Counted from the first letter of the stretch, positions 26,808 through 35,120 are shown. The stretch: 64,000 bases of DNA from Anaerolinea thermophila UNI-1 (GCF_000199675.1 NC_014960.1:2728001-2792000); one strand, 5' to 3'. A program made the numbers and translations. Notes: a model not told the origin generated them from the sequence alone.

Positions 26808-27890
26808 ATGATTGGGCGCGTGACACGTCGCATTTTTGTCGATTCTCATTCCCCGGCACTGGATGCCCTGCTGGAAGCCACCGAATGCCTGCGAAGCGGC
26901 GGGCTGGTGGCATTCCCCACTGAAACCGTCTATGGATTGGGCGGTAACGCCCTGGACGGCAGAGCCGTTCAACGCATCTTCGAAGCCAAAGGACGCCCGG
27001 CAAACGACCCGCTGATTGTCCATCTTCCTTCGGCAGATGCACTCCCCATGGTGGTAAAAACTATCCCGACCATCGTATCCACCCTGGCAGAGCATTTCTG
27101 GCCCGGGCCCTTGACCCTCATCCTGCCCCGCGGAGACAACGTACCTCTTTCTGTCACTGCCGGGCTGGATACTGTAGCCGTGCGTGTGCCATCTCATCCG
27201 GTGGCGCAGGCACTGTTGCAAATGAGCGGGTTAGCCATTGCCGCTCCTTCGGCAAACCGCTTTGGCGGCGTCAGCCCCACCAGTGCCGAGCACGTCCTGC
27301 GCGATCTGGAAGGGCGCATCGAGATGGTACTGGATGGCGGCTCCACTCCTATCGGCGTGGAATCGACCGTGCTGGATATCACTGCTCCCATCCCTCGCAT
27401 CCTGCGTCCGGGGGGAATTTCCCGCGAAGCGCTCGAAGCGGTTTTGGGACGGGTGGAATTACTGGAAAGAAAAGCCTCTCAGGAAGAAGCCCAAGCCTCG
27501 CCGGGCTTACTGGATAAGCATTACGCTCCTCATCATGCCCGCCTCATCCTGCTGGAAATTCCCCAAACGCAAGAGTTATGGGAAGAATTTACCCATCAGG
27601 TCGCTCAAGCAAAGAAAGAGGGCTTACGGGTGGGAGCGCTTGTGGCGGATGAAGACCTGACCTATCTGGATGCTCATTTTCCTGCACTGGCTCGGCTGGC
27701 GCTGGGCTCGCTGAGCGATCTGGCGGCGGTAGCCCGCAACCTGTATGCGGGGATGCGCGCCATGGATGAAGCCGGAATCGATATTTTGCTGGTACGCGAT
27801 TTTGGCACCGGTGGTTTAGGGCTTGCAATCCGCGATCGGCTGTACCGCGCCGCCAGTCAAATCATCCGCCGCGCTCAAAACGGCGCTTGA
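26808..27890 (+). CDS. tsaC: Threonylcarbamoyl-AMP synthase (Sua5 type)
   Basis: Makes threonylcarbamoyl-adenylate from threonine, bicarbonate and ATP for the t6A modification of ANN-decoding tRNAs. The YrdC domain spans about residues 10-205: GGLVAFPTETVYGLGGNA, the nucleotide-binding KGRPANDPLIVH, and PSANRFGGVSPT. ILRPGGIS ends this domain; a C-terminal Sua5 domain follows after the linker SPGLLDKHYAPHHARL, so this is the long Sua5 form rather than short TsaC. The start is uncertain: ATG at 26808, GTG at 26820 and TTG at 26784 are all in frame and none has a good ribosome site. It lies 30 nt after selB. Confidence 0.93.
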   Translation: MIGRVTRRIFVDSHSPALDALLEATECLRSGGLVAFPTETVYGLGGNALDGRAVQRIFEAKGRPANDPLIVHLPSADALPMVVKTIPTIVSTLAEHFWPGPLTLILPRGDNVPLSVTAGLDTVAVRVPSHPVAQALLQMSGLAIAAPSANRFGGVSPTSAEHVLRDLEGRIEMVLDGGSTPIGVESTVLDITAPIPRILRPGGISREALEAVLGRVELLERKASQEEAQASPGLLDKHYAPHHARLILLEIPQTQELWEEFTHQVAQAKKEGLRVGALVADEDLTYLDAHFPALARLALGSLSDLAAVARNLYAGMRAMDEAGIDILLVRDFGTGGLGLAIRDRLYRAASQIIRRAQNGA

Positions 27891-27915
27891 CAGACTCCTT
27901 ATTCATCAGTATAAT
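27887..27915 (+). promoter_or_regulatory. Consensus promoter of the rplU-rpmA-rpmE operon
   Basis: TTGACA (27887-27892) and TATAAT (27910-27915) match the sigma-70 consensus exactly with 17-nt spacing. The -35 box overlaps the tsaC stop codon. Such a perfect promoter fits ribosomal protein genes. Confidence 0.92.
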
Positions 27916-27919
27916 TCCC

Positions 27920-28038
27920 CTTCGCCCCGGGCAGGTCTCTGGCTGGGGTAAAAATCTGTTTCCCCAACTTCCCCTTGGGTCGGCGGGAGAAAGACAACAA
28001 CGCGGATACCAAGGCGAAGTGAAGATTGAGGAGTGTGT
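27920..28038 (+). promoter_or_regulatory. Structured leader of rplU (candidate L21 autoregulatory leader)
   Basis: The 5' end CTTCGCC (27920-27926) is complementary to GGCGAAG (28013-28019), closing a stem around about 85 nt. The interior has further G/C-rich pairs (for example GGGGTAAA...TTTCCCC around 27946-27965). The RBS TTGAGGAGTG comes right after the stem. L21 leaders that sense the ribosomal protein are known in other phyla; assigning this one to them is inference. Confidence 0.55.
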
Positions 28039-28356
28039 ATGAAGTACGCAATTGTTGAATCGGGCGGCAAACAGTACAAAGCCGTCGAAGGTGACACGAT
28101 TGAAGTGGACCTGCTCAAGGTTGAACCCGGGCAGTCGGTCAAACTGGATCGTGTCCTGTTGCTCGTAGATGGCGAGCAGGTGTCGGTGGGTGCGCCGGTG
28201 GTGAAAGGCGCAGCGGTGAATGCAACCGTGGTCGAGCACTTCAAGGGACCCAAACTGATCAACTTCCATTATCGCCCCAAGAAGCGCATTCGCGTCAAGA
28301 CGGGTCACCGCCAAACGTATACCCGTTTGCTGGTAAATTCGATTGAAGCGGAGTAA
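28039..28356 (+). CDS. rplU: 50S ribosomal protein L21
   Basis: 105-residue large-subunit protein that binds 23S rRNA. MKYAIVESGGKQYKAVEGD is the canonical L21 N-terminus and FHYRPKKRIRVKTGHRQTYT the conserved C-terminal signature. The ATG at 28039 has GAGGAGTG upstream; an in-frame GTG two codons earlier is unlikely. First gene of the L21-L27-L31 operon. Confidence 0.98.
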   Translation: MKYAIVESGGKQYKAVEGDTIEVDLLKVEPGQSVKLDRVLLLVDGEQVSVGAPVVKGAAVNATVVEHFKGPKLINFHYRPKKRIRVKTGHRQTYTRLLVNSIEAE

Positions 28357-28361
28357 GAGAT

Positions 28362-28637
28362 ATGGCGCACAAGAAAGGTGGCGGCTCCAGCCGCAATGGA
28401 CGTGACAGCAATTCCCAACGCCTCGGCGTGAAACGCTATGCGGGGCAGAAAGTGCTCTCGGGCAATATTCTGGTTCGCCAGCGCGGTACCCGCATTAAAC
28501 CGGGGCTGAATGTGAAGGTTGGCAAAGACGATACCCTCTTCGCAGTGGCTGATGGGATCGTCGTCTACAAAACCCTGCCCAACGGGCGCAAGATGGTTTC
28601 GGTTATCCCCGAACCGGAAGCCCCTGTGACTGAGTAA
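28362..28637 (+). CDS. rpmA: 50S ribosomal protein L27
   Basis: 91-residue large-subunit protein. It begins MAHKKGGGSSRNGRDSN, the highly conserved L27 tail that reaches the peptidyl transferase centre. There is no N-terminal extension of the kind cleaved by the Prp protease in Firmicutes. QRLGVKRYAGQ and QRGTRIKPG follow. It lies 5 nt after rplU, which is its usual partner. Confidence 0.98.
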   Translation: MAHKKGGGSSRNGRDSNSQRLGVKRYAGQKVLSGNILVRQRGTRIKPGLNVKVGKDDTLFAVADGIVVYKTLPNGRKMVSVIPEPEAPVTE

Positions 28638-28714
28638 AATTATTACCTCGCATCCGGCACCGTCCCGCTTTTCCGGTGAAAGAAAGACGGATTGCCGGTC
28701 GAAAGGAAAAGAGC

Positions 28715-29191
28715 ATGAAGAAAGACATTCATCCTACGTACTACCCCGACGCACAGGTCATTTGCGCTTGCGGCAATACCTGGACGACCGGCTCAACCAA
28801 GAAAGTGATCCGCACCGAAATTTGCTCCAAGTGCCACCCCTTCTACACGGGTGAGCAGACCCGCATTGTGGATACTGAAGGACAGGTTGATCGCTTCTAC
28901 CGCAAACTGCAGGCGCGCCAATCCTTTGCAGAGCAGAAAAAAGCCCGCGAAGAAGCGCGCACTTCACTGGAACGACCCATTGCCTCGCTTAACCTGGGCA
29001 CCCGCCCCACAGAAGCGCTGGCAAAGGCTGGCATCACCACCGTCGGGCAGGTCATTGCCCTCCTGGAACAGGGCGAAGCGGCTCTGCTCAATGTTGAAGG
29101 TTTTGGGCGCAAAGCGCTGATTGACTTGAAGAAAACCCTGCGCGGTCTGGGCTATCAATTGCCCGCTGCCGCAGATGAAATCGCTGTGTAG
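28715..29191 (+). CDS. rpmE: 50S ribosomal protein L31 fused to an RNA polymerase alpha-CTD-like domain
   Basis: About 158 residues, roughly twice normal L31. Residues 1-70 are zinc-type L31: MKKDIHPTYYPDA, cysteines 17, 19, 37 and 40 (CAC and CSKC), and CHPFYTGEQTRIVDTEGQVD. A charged helix (about 71-95) links to a C-terminal module of about 60 residues. That module, from ASLNLGTRPTEALAKAG through VEGFGRKALIDLKKTLR, resembles the helix-hairpin-helix fold of the RNA polymerase alpha C-terminal domain. ATG at 28715 follows AAAGGAAAAG. It is the third gene of the rplU operon. The tail might bind nucleic acid or act in stabilising L31; its role is unknown to me. Confidence 0.9.
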   Translation: MKKDIHPTYYPDAQVICACGNTWTTGSTKKVIRTEICSKCHPFYTGEQTRIVDTEGQVDRFYRKLQARQSFAEQKKAREEARTSLERPIASLNLGTRPTEALAKAGITTVGQVIALLEQGEAALLNVEGFGRKALIDLKKTLRGLGYQLPAAADEIAV

Positions 29192-29214
29192 TTCCTCCTC
29201 CTTGTCTCAATGAA

Positions 29215-29248
29215 AGAACGTGCCCCCTTGAGGGGCATGTTCTTTTTT
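29215..29248 (+). terminator. Terminator of the rplU-rpmA-rpmE operon
   Basis: AGAACGTGCCCC pairs with GGGGCATGTTCT (one G-U pair) over a 5-nt loop and is followed by six T. Confidence 0.92.
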
Positions 29249-29278
29249 GGGATGAAAGGCTTTCTGTCGTTTCCGATT

Positions 29279-29656
29279 TCACTCCCTGCCTTCGCCCAAA
29301 GCCACCGCCATGGCTACCGCATGGGTGCGCCCATGACTGATGCTCACCGACCAGGTGGTGAGTCCCAGCAAGCGGGCTACTTCTGCGGCTCTGCCGTGGA
29401 GATACAACACCGGCGCGCCGCTGGCATCGCGGCGGATTTCGATATCCTGCCAGGAAACCGGACCGATTCCCGTCCCCAGGGCTTTGGAAACGGCTTCTTT
29501 TGCGGCAAAACGCCCGGCAAGACTGGCATACGACCCCCGCGCCAGTTCAATCTCCAGCGGGGTAAATACCCTGCGGATAAAACGCTCGCGGATGGCAGGA
29601 TTGACCTGCTCCAGGCGCTGAATTTCGACAATATCCACACCGGTACGCAGAATCAT
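29279..29656 (-). CDS. acpS: Holo-[acyl-carrier-protein] synthase
   Basis: Transfers 4'-phosphopantetheine from CoA to apo-ACP; 125 residues, the usual size. The magnesium-binding start ILRTGVDIVEIQRLE carries the key Asp, and GRFAAKEAVSKALGTGIG is the second signature with the catalytic Glu/Lys. WSVSISHGRTHAVAMAVA is the third block. ATG at 29656 follows the stop codon of the M16 gene by one base, so translation is coupled. It is the last gene of the 32.9-29.3 kb operon. Confidence 0.95.
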   Translation of the reverse strand: MILRTGVDIVEIQRLEQVNPAIRERFIRRVFTPLEIELARGSYASLAGRFAAKEAVSKALGTGIGPVSWQDIEIRRDASGAPVLYLHGRAAEVARLLGLTTWSVSISHGRTHAVAMAVALGEGRE

Positions 29657-29657
29657 T

Positions 29658-30950
29658 TCACTCCATGGGGGGACCCGCGCTGATAATGGCAAACCGTTCC
29701 GGGTCCAGCCAACGGCGGGCAACTTCGAGAATTTGTTCGGGGGTCACACTCTCCACCAGCGCCGGATAACGTTTATAGTAATCCAAGCCCAACTGAAAAC
29801 GCTCCAGATTCAGGATGGCATGGGCAACCCCCGCATTGGACTCCAGAGAGAGCGGCAACCGTCCCAGATAGTGCGACTGACTGTCGCGCAGTTCCTCCCA
29901 ACTGACCGGCTCAGCAATGAAACGGCGAATCTCCGCCAGGATGAGGTCAATGGCACGCTGGAGATTTGCCGGGTTGACCCCTGCCGTGACTTCCCAGGTG
30001 CCGGCGTCCTTCCAGGCGTTCAAACTGGTGCTGGCTTCGTAGGCTAAGCCTTCCTGTTCGCGCACCACATTGCCAATCCGCCCCATCAGCCCAAACTGCC
30101 CGAGGATGTTATTTCCCAGAGAGGCGGGCATGAAATCCGGCGAGAGGCGTGAAGGTCCCAGCGTGCCCATCACCAGTTCGGTTTGCACCTTGCCCGGGAG
30201 TGCAATATGGCTGCGCACGCTCTGAGCAAGGGGAGCAACCGCCGGAATTTCAGGAAAAGCCGGCTGAAGAGGGTTTTGCCAATCACCAAGCGTGCGCTGA
30301 ACCTCTTCCAGAACCTGCTCGGCAGATACTGCCCCTACAATGACCAGGGTCATCCCGCGCGGCCCAAAGTAATGGCGGTGAAAAGCCAGTAAATCTTCGC
30401 GGGTAATCCGGGCAATGGTATGACGGGTTCCATCGGTAGGCTTGCCAAAGGGATGATTGGGGAAAAGGACTTCATCGAACATCATTTCGGCGCGGTCTGC
30501 CGGATCCTGGTCACGAATGGCGATACCGGTGAGAATTTGACGACGCAGACGCTCAATGGGCTTTTGGGGGAAGCGCGGAATACGCAAGCATTCCGCCAGC
30601 AAACTCAGCAACAGAGGGAGATCCTCTGCCAGCGCCCGACCGCCAAAGTTAATGTTATACACACTGGCGCCAAATCCCAAAGATGCCCCTGCCGACTCAA
30701 GCAAATTGAAAATCTGCTGGAAATGATGACGTTCTGTTCCACGCGTCAGCCCCAATGCAGTAAAGTGGGCTAACCCCAGTTTTTCGGGAGGGTCAAACAG
30801 TCCCCCAGCCGGTAAATAGCCGCTTAATGTAACCGAAGCGCTTTCAAAGTTGCTTCTAACCAGCACAACGATACCGTTAGGTAATTCAACACGGGTGATA
30901 TCCTCCGGACCGGGCAGAGTCTGCAAAATCTCCGGACGCGCCAGGCTCAT
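29658..30950 (-). CDS. M16 family peptidase-like protein, probably the non-catalytic subunit
   Basis: A 430-residue protein with the M16 (insulinase/processing peptidase) fold. Where active members have HxxEH, this one has HFTAL (in KLGLAHFTALGLTRGT), so zinc ligands and the base are missing. The RxxxY-like C-terminal substrate-binding part is present (NVVREQEGLAYEASTS). It overlaps the active M16 gene upstream by 4 nt. This fits the two-chain M16B arrangement, in which one subunit cuts and the other supplies the R/Y pair, as in mitochondrial processing peptidase and bacterial pairs. The substrate is unknown. No signal peptide is visible. Confidence 0.9.
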   Translation of the reverse strand: MSLARPEILQTLPGPEDITRVELPNGIVVLVRSNFESASVTLSGYLPAGGLFDPPEKLGLAHFTALGLTRGTERHHFQQIFNLLESAGASLGFGASVYNINFGGRALAEDLPLLLSLLAECLRIPRFPQKPIERLRRQILTGIAIRDQDPADRAEMMFDEVLFPNHPFGKPTDGTRHTIARITREDLLAFHRHYFGPRGMTLVIVGAVSAEQVLEEVQRTLGDWQNPLQPAFPEIPAVAPLAQSVRSHIALPGKVQTELVMGTLGPSRLSPDFMPASLGNNILGQFGLMGRIGNVVREQEGLAYEASTSLNAWKDAGTWEVTAGVNPANLQRAIDLILAEIRRFIAEPVSWEELRDSQSHYLGRLPLSLESNAGVAHAILNLERFQLGLDYYKRYPALVESVTPEQILEVARRWLDPERFAIISAGPPME

Positions 30951-32245
30951 GGAGCACCTCCTGGAAGGTTTCCTTCAGGGAGATAAAATCCGACCACTCT
31001 TCCCTGGGGAGTCAACACCTGCTGGGCTACCCGCTGAACATCCATGGGGGTTACCTGACTCAGCCGATCCAGATAATGCACAAACCAGTCGTAATGATCA
31101 AACATTTCAGCATATCCCAACCAGAAAGCCTGGTTGGTGATGTTTTCGCTGCCATAGGCAAAGAGGGCACGGGCTTGCTTAATCGCACGTTGAATCTCTT
31201 TCGATGTCACTGGAGTTTCCATCAGCCTTACAATCTGCTCATCGAAGGCTCTCAGCGTCTGATCGGGGTGATATACCGGCGGAAGTGTGATGGTGATTTC
31301 AAAGAGGAAAGGATCGATGGTGGCTTGCACCCCCCCGCCAACGCCAACCGCCAGTTCTTTTTCAACCAGCGCACGGTACAACCGGCTGGTTTTGTTGGAA
31401 ATTCCACCGCCGCCAAACATATTCAAACTGGCAGGTCCGGAGAGCAAACTGTCAATCACCATTAAAACGGCAAAATCAGGATGCGCCGCCGGGAGCGCCC
31501 GATAGGCTACCTGAATATAAGCCGTCTCCCCGGGACCGTGAACTTCCAGTCGTTTCTCTCCCGAAGGGGACGGTTCGACGGGAATATTACGAGGGGGAAT
31601 CTCCCCCGCCGGAAGGCTTTCATACACCTCACGTACCCGCTGGAGCATCTCCTCCAGACGAAAGTCTCCAGCGATGGCAATCAGAGCATTGTTGGGGACA
31701 TAATACTGACGGTAATGCTGAACCAAATCCTCGAGGGTGATCTGAAGCAAATCCTCGCGGTTGCCAATCACCTCGTTGCGATACGGGTGATGCTGAAAAC
31801 TGGCTTGCTGAACAGCGCGTCCCAACTGGAAAAGCGGCTCATTTTCATTGCCCTCCAGTTCAGAGAGGATGACCGTACGCTCGGCTTCCACCATGGCAGG
31901 GTCAAAAACGCTGTTGATCATCCGATCGGCTTCCAGTTCCAGCGCCAGCCCAATGCGATCGGCGGGGAGCGTTTCATAATAAGTTGTCCAGTCCAGATAG
32001 GTAAAGGCATTCCACACTCCACCTTCCCGCGAGATGGCTTTATCCAGCACAGAGGGCGGAAAACGGGGCGTCCCTTTGAATTGTAAATGCTCCACCCAGT
32101 GAGACAATCCCGTCTTCCCGGGCACTTCATTTCGAGAACCCACCCGATACCAGACCCAGTGACTGATGAGCGGGGCAGTGTGAATCTCTTTCAGATGCAC
32201 CGTCAAGCCGTTGGCGAGCTTTGTGAACAGAGTCGGTGAGTCCAT
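30947..32245 (-). CDS. M16 family zinc metallopeptidase, catalytic subunit
   Basis: About 432 residues. The inverted zinc motif HxxEH is His49-Trp-Val-Glu52-His53 (LSHWVEHLQFKG), and a third ligand, Glu129, lies 76 residues further on in ILSELEGNENEP, the canonical M16 spacing. The N-terminus lacks a secretion signal, so the enzyme probably acts in the cytoplasm. ATG at 32245 has an AAAGG site; an alternative ATG at 32269 overlaps the upstream stop as ATGA, which would couple translation. The neighbouring paralogue lacks the motif, suggesting a heterodimer. Confidence 0.93.
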   Translation of the reverse strand: MDSPTLFTKLANGLTVHLKEIHTAPLISHWVWYRVGSRNEVPGKTGLSHWVEHLQFKGTPRFPPSVLDKAISREGGVWNAFTYLDWTTYYETLPADRIGLALELEADRMINSVFDPAMVEAERTVILSELEGNENEPLFQLGRAVQQASFQHHPYRNEVIGNREDLLQITLEDLVQHYRQYYVPNNALIAIAGDFRLEEMLQRVREVYESLPAGEIPPRNIPVEPSPSGEKRLEVHGPGETAYIQVAYRALPAAHPDFAVLMVIDSLLSGPASLNMFGGGGISNKTSRLYRALVEKELAVGVGGGVQATIDPFLFEITITLPPVYHPDQTLRAFDEQIVRLMETPVTSKEIQRAIKQARALFAYGSENITNQAFWLGYAEMFDHYDWFVHYLDRLSQVTPMDVQRVAQQVLTPQGRVVGFYLPEGNLPGGAP

Positions 32246-32265
32246 GTGACCTTTTGTAAGGTGAA

Positions 32266-32916
32266 TCATCGAAAGAGTGAATCGCACAGCGAGCCTGCGG
32301 CGGAGCGGCAGAGCAGTTCACCCCAGGAATCCGGCAGGTCGTCGAGCATCTTGTAGTACGGACGCACCACTTCCTGTAAGCCTACAAAAGGCTGGTGCAA
32401 TTCCGTCTGGCTGAGCGGAATGTCCACCTGCACGTTAAGGTTGACAGGAATCATCTGATCAACCGGCACGTCCAGGTTAAGCGCCACGGGCAAACGCGTC
32501 CCTGCAGGCAACACAATATCCGCTGGAGCGTTGCGGATGGTCAGCCCGCCGGTTGTCAATTCCCGGACGGTTGCGCCCTGCAGGAAGGTATCTTCTGTCA
32601 GCACGACCACTGTTTCGGTCTCCAGGGGCAGGGTAAAACGCGCCGGAACTTCTGTACTGACAGGGATGGTAGTGCGGATATGCGCCTGATCCATCAGGAT
32701 AAAATTGCGGTATAAGCCGCCCAGTACCTGATCCTGAATAACCCGTTTGAGAGTGAACAGTTGGGTTGCCAGCACCAGTAACACGATGACCAAAATCAGG
32801 TTGACGATCAGAGAAAGGATGCTGGCAATTGTCCAGAAAGCCGGTGCAATTTTCAATGAAGCGAGCGAAAAAGAGGATTTGGGAGAATTTTCAGACAAAG
32901 GTTGTGTGCTATCCAT
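32266..32916 (-). CDS. Single-pass membrane protein of unknown function
   Basis: 216 residues: a short cytoplasmic Ser/Pro-rich tail (1-25), one strong transmembrane helix (about 28-52, TIASILSLIVNLILVIVLLVL), then a beta-rich domain of Val/Thr/Leu strands. Pairs such as LPLETETVVVLTEDTFLQG suggest an exported domain. I do not recognise the family. Several proline- and valine-rich strands repeat the pattern IPVSTEVP / LNLDVPVDQMIPVNLNV. It heads the operon with the M16 peptidase pair and acpS; the stop overlaps a possible start of the peptidase, so the products may work together at the membrane. Confidence 0.7.
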   Translation of the reverse strand: MDSTQPLSENSPKSSFSLASLKIAPAFWTIASILSLIVNLILVIVLLVLATQLFTLKRVIQDQVLGGLYRNFILMDQAHIRTTIPVSTEVPARFTLPLETETVVVLTEDTFLQGATVRELTTGGLTIRNAPADIVLPAGTRLPVALNLDVPVDQMIPVNLNVQVDIPLSQTELHQPFVGLQEVVRPYYKMLDDLPDSWGELLCRSAAGSLCDSLFR

Positions 32917-32923
32917 AAGTTAA

Positions 32924-32932
32924 TTTATAGCA
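32924..32932 (-). promoter_or_regulatory. Extended -10 promoter of the M16 operon
   Basis: TGCTATAAA on the minus strand, 7-8 nt before the ATG at 32916, has an extended -10 form without a clear -35 box. On the plus strand a TATAAT at 32969-32974 may serve the divergent oxidoreductase. Confidence 0.4.
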
Positions 32933-33015
32933 TGACTTTTAAAAACGAACGGATCAAACCAATAGGGGTATAATACATCCAAGTTGTGCTCATTTGTGCA
33001 GGGAGGGCTTGCTTT

Positions 33016-34389
33016 GTGGAAAAGATTCAACCTGTCACCACACATCTGGTAGCCGTAATCGGCGCCGGCCCGGCGGGGTTATTCGCCTCCCGGGAACTGG
33101 CTGAAAATGGCGTGAGGGTGTTTTTGTTCAACCGCGATATCAAACCGGGGGGTCTGGCAGAATACGGCATTTACCCGACTAAACTGCGCATGAAAGCCGG
33201 TTTGCGCACCCAGTTCAAACAAATTCTGGAACGGGATGGGATTGAGTACTACGGGAACGTAACCATTGGAACTCAAGGCGATCTCACTCTGGAACAATTG
33301 AAAGCAATGGGCTTTAGCGCCCTGCTGGTTGCGGTAGGCGCACAGGGTACAAAGCAGTTGGGAATCCCCGGGGAAGACCTGCGCGGTGTCTATCACGCCA
33401 AAGATCTCGTCTATCACTACAACCGGCTACCACCGTACAGTGAAAAGGTTTTTGAAATCGGCAAACGCGTTGCGGTGATTGGCGTGGGGAATGTCATGCT
33501 GGATATTACTCAATGGCTGCTACGCGTACGGCGTGTGGATGAGGTCATCGCCGTTGCCCGCCGCGGACCCGCCGAAGTCAAATTCGACCCCAAGGAACTG
33601 GAGCATGTGATTAACTGTCTGGATGTGGAAGCGGTTGAGATGGAACTGAACCGCGTCACCCCACAAATGGTCAGCCTTGGCCAGGATCCCAATCAAATGC
33701 GCAGTTTGATTCGCACCCTGCTGGAAAAGGATCATGTGGAAGAGGGATGCGGAGGAGCATCCTTCCGCCTGCAATTCCTGGCTTCGCCGGTGCGCATTCT
33801 TGGGGACGAAAATGGGCGTGTGTGCGGACTGGAAGTAGAACAGACCATGCTCTATCGTCAGGACAACGGCGAGGTCATCGCGCGGGGAATGGGAAAGTAT
33901 ATTACCCTGGAGGTGGATACGGTCATTTTTGCTATTGGGGATCGCGTGGACCCTGCATTGGGATTACCTGTAGAAGGAAATGAGTTTGTCAAGAACCCGC
34001 AACCGCGATTTCCAGTAGAAGGCATCAGTTACGAAGCCTATGACCCTGCCGCTCAACGCCCCATTCAGGGCGTGTTTGTGGCTGGCTGGGCACGCAAAGC
34101 CAGCACTGGTCTGGTTGGCATTGCCCGCAAAGACGGTATCAATGCCGCAAGAGCGGTCCTGCAGTATTTGGGCACGTTGCCTTTCCCCGAGTCACTGAGT
34201 CTGGAAACCATCCGTCAGCAAATTTTGAACCTTCCACATCCGGTAGTCACCCTGCCCTACCTGAAGCGTCTGGAAGAAGCAGAACGTCAACGCGCTGAGG
34301 AATTAGGGGTAGAGGATTTCAAGTTCGAGCATAACCTGGACATGCTTGCCGCTATGGGGCTGATTAAGTCACTCGCCCGGGAGACTTGA
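33016..34389 (+). CDS. Ferredoxin/adrenodoxin-NADP reductase-like flavoprotein
   Basis: FAD- and NAD(P)-binding oxidoreductase of about 457 residues. The FAD site is VAVIGAGPAGLFASRELAENG; the second Rossmann site is VAVIGVGNVMLDITQWLLR. The C-terminal FAD segment includes GVFVAGWARKASTGLVGIARKDG, which is characteristic of FprA/adrenodoxin-reductase-like enzymes and related to GltD-type subunits. It lacks the N-terminal Fe-S domain of GltD. GTG at 33016 is chosen because GGGAGGG lies 8 nt upstream. It would pass electrons between NAD(P)H and a ferredoxin, but no ferredoxin gene is adjacent. Confidence 0.88.
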   Translation: MEKIQPVTTHLVAVIGAGPAGLFASRELAENGVRVFLFNRDIKPGGLAEYGIYPTKLRMKAGLRTQFKQILERDGIEYYGNVTIGTQGDLTLEQLKAMGFSALLVAVGAQGTKQLGIPGEDLRGVYHAKDLVYHYNRLPPYSEKVFEIGKRVAVIGVGNVMLDITQWLLRVRRVDEVIAVARRGPAEVKFDPKELEHVINCLDVEAVEMELNRVTPQMVSLGQDPNQMRSLIRTLLEKDHVEEGCGGASFRLQFLASPVRILGDENGRVCGLEVEQTMLYRQDNGEVIARGMGKYITLEVDTVIFAIGDRVDPALGLPVEGNEFVKNPQPRFPVEGISYEAYDPAAQRPIQGVFVAGWARKASTGLVGIARKDGINAARAVLQYLGTLPFPESLSLETIRQQILNLPHPVVTLPYLKRLEEAERQRAEELGVEDFKFEHNLDMLAAMGLIKSLARET

Positions 34390-34407
34390 TCATTCAGGAA
34401 ACGTTTT

Positions 34408-34440
34408 CACAACCTCACCTCGCCGGTGAGGTTGTGCTTT
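34408..34440 (+). terminator. Hairpin after the flavoprotein gene
   Basis: CACAACCTCACC pairs with GGTGAGGTTGTG over a 4-nt loop; only CTTTG follows, so termination may be inefficient. The remainder of 34441-34598 is AT-rich and may hold the promoter of the next gene (TTGGAT 34550, TAGTTA 34573). Confidence 0.65.
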
Positions 34441-34598
34441 GCTGATTGTTTGTAACCATATTTCAATACTAAATTTTCCATTGCGGGTTTAAGATAATAA
34501 TGAAACGGTAAGGTGTCTTTTTCAAAACCTATCAGAGATTTTCGGTATTTTGGATATTGATTAGACAGAATCTAGTTATCGTCCCTGGAGTTGGGTCC

Positions 34599-35120
34599 AT
34601 GAATGCTGAATTTCCAACCATTCAAAAACTGTTTGACCAGACCATTGCACTCCAAAAAGCCTCTGAAGCCTTTTACAGCCGGCTCACGGCTTTATTTACC
34701 TATTATTCCTCAGAAATTGCCGATTTCTGGAAACGCTTTTCTGAAGAGGATCATCAGGCAGCCGTTTTTCTCGAAACCATTCGGAACCGTTTACCCAGAG
34801 AAAGACTGGAGCAAATTGCCGATCCGGGAATCTTCCACCGGGTACAGAAATGTCTGGAAGACACGCTGATTCTCACGGGAAAACCCATTGACAATCTGGA
34901 AGAGGCTTACCGGATTGCTTTACAGTTAGAAGGGTTGGAGAATCATGCCATCTATGAATTCATGGTGCTGAATTTTGCCCCGCAAGAAATTACCCAACCC
35001 TCTGGAATCGCGCATTTGAAAACTCACGAACGCATTCATCAGTTGAAGCAAAACCTTCCGGAAGCCTTTCGCACTTCTGCATCCCGCAGAAAGATTAACG
35101 CGAACAAGGAAAACCCTTAA
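34599..35120 (+). CDS. Ferritin-like/rubrerythrin-related protein
   Basis: About 173 residues, all alpha-helical. A Glu in the first helix (LQKASEAFYSRL), an ExxH in the second (SEEDHQAA), Glu residues in the third (LEGLENHAIYEFM) and ExxH in the fourth (HERIHQL) make up the pattern of a di-iron four-helix bundle. No rubredoxin domain is attached. I chose ATG at 34599 with CTGGAG upstream. The next gene is a clear paralogue and a hemerythrin follows, pointing to iron, oxygen or peroxide handling in an anaerobe. The function is inferred from motif pattern only. Confidence 0.7.
   Translation: MNAEFPTIQKLFDQTIALQKASEAFYSRLTALFTYYSSEIADFWKRFSEEDHQAAVFLETIRNRLPRERLEQIADPGIFHRVQKCLEDTLILTGKPIDNLEEAYRIALQLEGLENHAIYEFMVLNFAPQEITQPSGIAHLKTHERIHQLKQNLPEAFRTSASRRKINANKENP

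Noticed and set aside
29658..30950. Second M16 gene as a decayed pseudogene because HxxEH is absent
   Set aside because: Full length, no frameshift, 4-nt overlap with the active chain; loss of the motif is normal for the partner subunit.
32245..32269. M16 catalytic gene starting at 32269 instead of 32245
   Set aside because: The ATGA overlap is tempting, but the AAAGG site and family N-terminus favour 32245; left as an alternative.
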